Assembly: GCA_029882975.1 (NCBI GenBank)
Contig: JAOUJW010000035.1
Location: 1 to 53,118, forward strand
Source: Gammaproteobacteria bacterium
GTDB lineage: Bacteria; Pseudomonadota; Gammaproteobacteria; SZUA-152
DNA: 53,118 bases
Direction of reading: 5' to 3'
The position numbers were made by a program, and so were the translations under genes. Positions within the stretch are counted from its first letter, which is position 1, and every line of letters starts with the position of its first letter. The notes under the pieces were generated by a model, which was not told where the DNA came from, did not search any database, and was given only the letters and a program-made list of their open reading frames with translations. Positions 50,212-53,118 of the stretch are shown here, piece after piece.

Positions 50212-53118
50212 TCCGTAATCCCTCTTTGTGCAAAATGTCCGCCGCCAATTGCTCAACGACATGCTGATCCAAATCCTCCGCACCAGACTGGCTGTCTTGC
50301 GCACGCAGCATACGTTGTTCAAACACGTCCTGAGCGCTCCCGGTGGGGAAATGGCGCGCCAGTACCTCCCGCGCCTTATTAGATCCTAATCGCTCGGTAA
50401 GGATGCGCCGTAGTGCCGCATCCTTTCGTGTCGTCGACAACGCCCACAGTTCCTCCGGCGGTGAACTCAGCATGAGTAGCTGAGTATGTAACCCAGAGCG
50501 CGTATAAAAACGCATGACAAACGGACAACCATCTGCGGTAGGTCCATTCACCCGGGTCTTCAATGCGTACACCTCAGCATCCGATAGCTCCAATCGTTTC
50601 GCGACCTTTGGGAGTTCTTCGCCGAGATTTAGCAAAAAAATGTTTTTGGCATTATTGATCATCTCGTTCGTAAAATGATCAATGCTCTGGCTGGCGATGC
50701 CGATGTGTATCCCAGCCTTCCCGCCCTCCAGAATATCCATATCGAATTGCTCGCGAACACGGGGGGCGTTGCGGGTGCGGTGGAACTCGTCAATAAACAC
50801 ACGTTTGACCGAATCCATAATCTCTTGAATACGAGGCCGGTGGTATGCCTGGTAACCCTCGGGCATATCGGACACCTGGTCCGTGTTAAGGAAGAATTTG
50901 TTCATCAAAACATGGCGAGCGGCCATATACATAACAGCGGTTTGCCGGTCCGCCTCCAAACCACCCTTCGGTGCCACTTCCTGTAAATCCAAGGAAATGA
51001 CCCGGGCGTCGCCCAGATCCAACCGGGTGGGCTTAGACAAATTAGGATACGTCGACGGAACCAGGCTCAAGGCGCGCACGAACGCCTGTATTAACGACTG
51101 CTGGGTATCCTGGGATATCAGGACATCGCCGAATTGTGCTTTGATACTGGCGCTATTCTGTACCACGCTAATCACATCCATGATAGTAGGCACCGCGTAT
51201 CGCTGTGCTTTCCAAGCATCATTAACCCGGCCGTGATTAAACAAAGCGTCAGTGACTTCCCACCACGTGGTCTTAATGTCCACAGGGTAACTGATTGAAG
51301 CCAAGGCAGCATCAACAATGCTATCGACCCCCACATCGTAGTGTTTTGGATCTCGATCATCGCTAAGGAGTTTGTAGGTTTCCTCAATGGCAGCTTTGAC
51401 TAACTCAGATGTGTTGGGATAGGCGGTAGTCAATTCCAGCGGAGTCGCCAACAAAGAGACGAAGTTAATTAAAAAAGATTTCTCCAAAGGCAGCGGAAAA
51501 CGGCAACCCAACTGGGTGTCGAATACATTGATGGCATCGGCGCTACTGAAACGCAACCGGCGGTACATGACCTGATGTTTTAAATGCTTGGGCAGGTGAT
51601 CACGCGCCAAGTCGATAAAACCCTTAGAACTGGGCGCGTTGTCCATGACAGCGATATACGGCAACCGTGACGACTCACCATTGGTTAAATACGCCATATT
51701 CATCGTATTAGCCAGCAGGCTTTTACCGGATCTGGTTACCGCGATATACAACTCTATACAGACTTCCTGTTGCGCGGATGCGGGTTGATAAGGCCAAAGC
51801 CGGTTATCCAGGGTGCGGAACATGATTGTACCAGTGGTCCACGGCGAAGACTGTCCTGTGATAGGCAACATTCTCAACGCGTCGCGTAAAGGCGCTAATG
51901 ACACCTCGCCGATACTCGCCAAACTGGCGCCAGGCAACGTGCTGACAAACCCCCTGGCCGGATCGCCTTGCTCAATCCGGACAGAGCATGATCCCCAGCC
52001 CTGAACCGCTTTCACGAGATTCGCGACCCGGCGCTTGAGTAAATCCGGTTTGCTGGCATCAGACCACGTGGTCAACGCGATCTGTAGCTGCACACCTTTG
52101 ATACCGCTTCGAATAGACGCTTCCATACCCTCTATCGCGTTTACAATCTCCCGGTTGTTACTGCTGGCGAAAGCAGTAATCGACGCGGAAAGTTTTTTTA
52201 ATGAAAGCTTCGCCAAACCGCCGCCGCTCAATAGAAACGCAATTCGGAAGGGAGTTGAAATATCGTGGATACGTTTGATCAGCTTTGGGAACGCAGACGC
52301 GACCTCAGGCGGCAGTTCAACCAGCACGCTGGTATAACTCAGCCCCCCGATTTGCAAAGTACAATGATCGGGATAGTGGCCATCCTGGTAAAACAACTGA
52401 TTGGCGATTGGCGGCCAATACAAACTGGACACATCATCGGTCGGGGTCTTTGGTAAACACAAAGCGAGCGGATCCCCTGGGAGCCGGGCATGGCTCGCTG
52501 CGTCGGTAAACTCTGGCGCTGTCTTGGATCGCAGTTCCTGCAATACTGTACGCACATCCATGGCCTGCACATCAAACCCTTGCAGCCGAAAATCATTATG
52601 AACCGATTTAACAAAGGAGCTATGAATCTCCCCTAACTCAGGATAGACACGATCGGGTTGCTGGGAAGACATCGCCGGCGGGCGGGAGGAAGTACGCCTG
52701 CGAACCAACTTCCGCGCGCTCGCTAACTCCAAGTCGCCTAATGCCGCAGGTGTGGTTACCAATGCCAGATAGACGTTTTCATTGACGCAATGCGACTGCA
52801 AATATCGCACGCGCTGTTTTAGCAGTTCCTGCCAATGAAGGTGAATACGCTGACACGCATAAAAGGCCGGTGACAATGCGTGTTCAACGACGTGTCCAGA
52901 GCGCTCAAAATCGCGTTCAAACACCACCTGAATTTGATGACAGCAATCCTCAAAATAGGAGCCTAATGCGTATTCCAAATCGTCTATTATATGATCGAAA
53001 TCATGCATTGTTAACAGGCGTTTCTGCCCGTTGATACGTAGCACGCTGATTAGACGGGAATCTTCTGTGGAAAAGGTATGGTTGTCGTATGTCGAATAAA
53101 GATCAACATAATCCGGCA
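50186..53118 (-). CDS. traU: TraU/DotO (IcmB) T4SS ATPase, main part (continues to 107 across the junction)
   Basis: With the 50 codons on the other side of the junction the protein is 1002 residues. An N-terminal platform precedes the ATPase: Walker A in ELYIAVTRSGKSLLANT (about residue 485) and a Walker B region in VKRVFIDEFHRTRN (near 790), followed by IGIASQSIDHF. This is the VirB4-like ATPase of MPF-I systems, energising assembly and substrate transfer with TraJ. It is first in the operon traU-traH-traI-traJ-traK, with overlapping genes. Starting at the GTG 53044 would cut off conserved N-terminal sequence. Confidence 0.95.
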   Translation of the reverse strand, partial: PDYVDLYSTYDNHTFSTEDSRLISVLRINGQKRLLTMHDFDHIIDDLEYALGSYFEDCCHQIQVVFERDFERSGHVVEHALSPAFYACQRIHLHWQELLKQRVRYLQSHCVNENVYLALVTTPAALGDLELASARKLVRRRTSSRPPAMSSQQPDRVYPELGEIHSSFVKSVHNDFRLQGFDVQAMDVRTVLQELRSKTAPEFTDAASHARLPGDPLALCLPKTPTDDVSSLYWPPIANQLFYQDGHYPDHCTLQIGGLSYTSVLVELPPEVASAFPKLIKRIHDISTPFRIAFLLSGGGLAKLSLKKLSASITAFASSNNREIVNAIEGMEASIRSGIKGVQLQIALTTWSDASKPDLLKRRVANLVKAVQGWGSCSVRIEQGDPARGFVSTLPGASLASIGEVSLAPLRDALRMLPITGQSSPWTTGTIMFRTLDNRLWPYQPASAQQEVCIELYIAVTRSGKSLLANTMNMAYLTNGESSRLPYIAVMDNAPSSKGFIDLARDHLPKHLKHQVMYRRLRFSSADAINVFDTQLGCRFPLPLEKSFLINFVSLLATPLELTTAYPNTSELVKAAIEETYKLLSDDRDPKHYDVGVDSIVDAALASISYPVDIKTTWWEVTDALFNHGRVNDAWKAQRYAVPTIMDVISVVQNSASIKAQFGDVLISQDTQQSLIQAFVRALSLVPSTYPNLSKPTRLDLGDARVISLDLQEVAPKGGLEADRQTAVMYMAARHVLMNKFFLNTDQVSDMPEGYQAYHRPRIQEIMDSVKRVFIDEFHRTRNAPRVREQFDMDILEGGKAGIHIGIASQSIDHFTNEMINNAKNIFLLNLGEELPKVAKRLELSDAEVYALKTRVNGPTADGCPFVMRFYTRSGLHTQLLMLSSPPEELWALSTTRKDAALRRILTERLGSNKAREVLARHFPTGSAQDVFEQRMLRAQDSQSGAEDLDQHVVEQLAADILHKEGLRNEINALAL
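53088..53118. repeat. Terminal overlap showing the molecule is circular
   Basis: These 31 bases are identical to positions 1-31. An exact end-to-start overlap of this size is what an assembler leaves on a circular contig. The traU reading frame continues through the junction without a stop, which confirms the join. True circular length would be 53,087 bp. Confidence 0.93.

Overview
The window is one circular replicon written out linearly. The last 31 bases (53088-53118) repeat the first 31 bases exactly, and one reading frame (traU/dotO) runs through the junction, so the true length is probably 53,087 bp. It is a self-transmissible plasmid with two replication initiators, most likely from a gammaproteobacterium. 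The evidence is a Dot/Icm-like (IncI, MPF-I) type IV secretion system, DUF932/DUF3768/ParB plasmid genes, Shine-Dalgarno sites and roughly 50% GC in the backbone. The genus cannot be read from the sequence.

Layout. 0.1-1.8 kb: traW/icmX-like and traX/icmV-like genes (+). 1.8-7.4 kb: a mobilisation block in the R388 order oriT-trwA-trwB-trwC (RHH accessory protein, coupling protein, MobF relaxase-helicase), reading leftward from an oriT at about 7.44-7.61 kb that carries palindromes and a nic-like site. 7.6-10.1 kb: the inferred leading region. It is bounded by a diverged inverted repeat and holds a 46-unit CAGGAA/CAGGAT array, small genes, and internally deleted copies of a DUF932 gene and ssb. 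10.3-14.4 kb: two membrane-protein genes, parAB bracketed by two identical parS-like palindromes, and a Phd/PIN toxin-antitoxin pair. 14.4-17.3 kb: replication, with an IncFII-RepA-like gene and a Rep_3 gene with 32-bp-phased iterons. 17.4-24.4 kb: plasmid maintenance genes, with two copies of a module made of DUF3768 plus a ~390-bp structured non-coding element, a large ParB-like protein, an adenine methyltransferase with a DUF4942-like C-terminus, and a GC-rich element. 24.5-26.8 kb: secreted nuclease, small secreted and membrane proteins, WGR protein. 26.9-31.2 kb: an AT-rich cargo gene encoding a SIR2-winged-helix-PIN fusion, between a serine and a tyrosine recombinase. 31.4-38.3 kb: large repetitive lipoproteins. 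38.3-53.1 kb: the T4SS core (traY, L-position gene, M, N, O, Q, an outer-membrane barrel, a membrane-anchored Mrr-type nuclease, R; then on the other strand traU, H, I, J, K).

How it works together. The MPF-I channel is paired with a TrwC/TrwB relaxosome rather than the usual IncI MobP/TrbC set. If nicking occurs at the predicted site, the + strand enters the recipient 5' end first through the ssb/DUF932 region. All genes there use the + strand as template, as in the leading regions of F-like plasmids. ParAB/parS, Phd-PIN and the two Rep systems maintain the plasmid. The SIR2-PIN gene is the best candidate for an undescribed defence or abortive-infection system.
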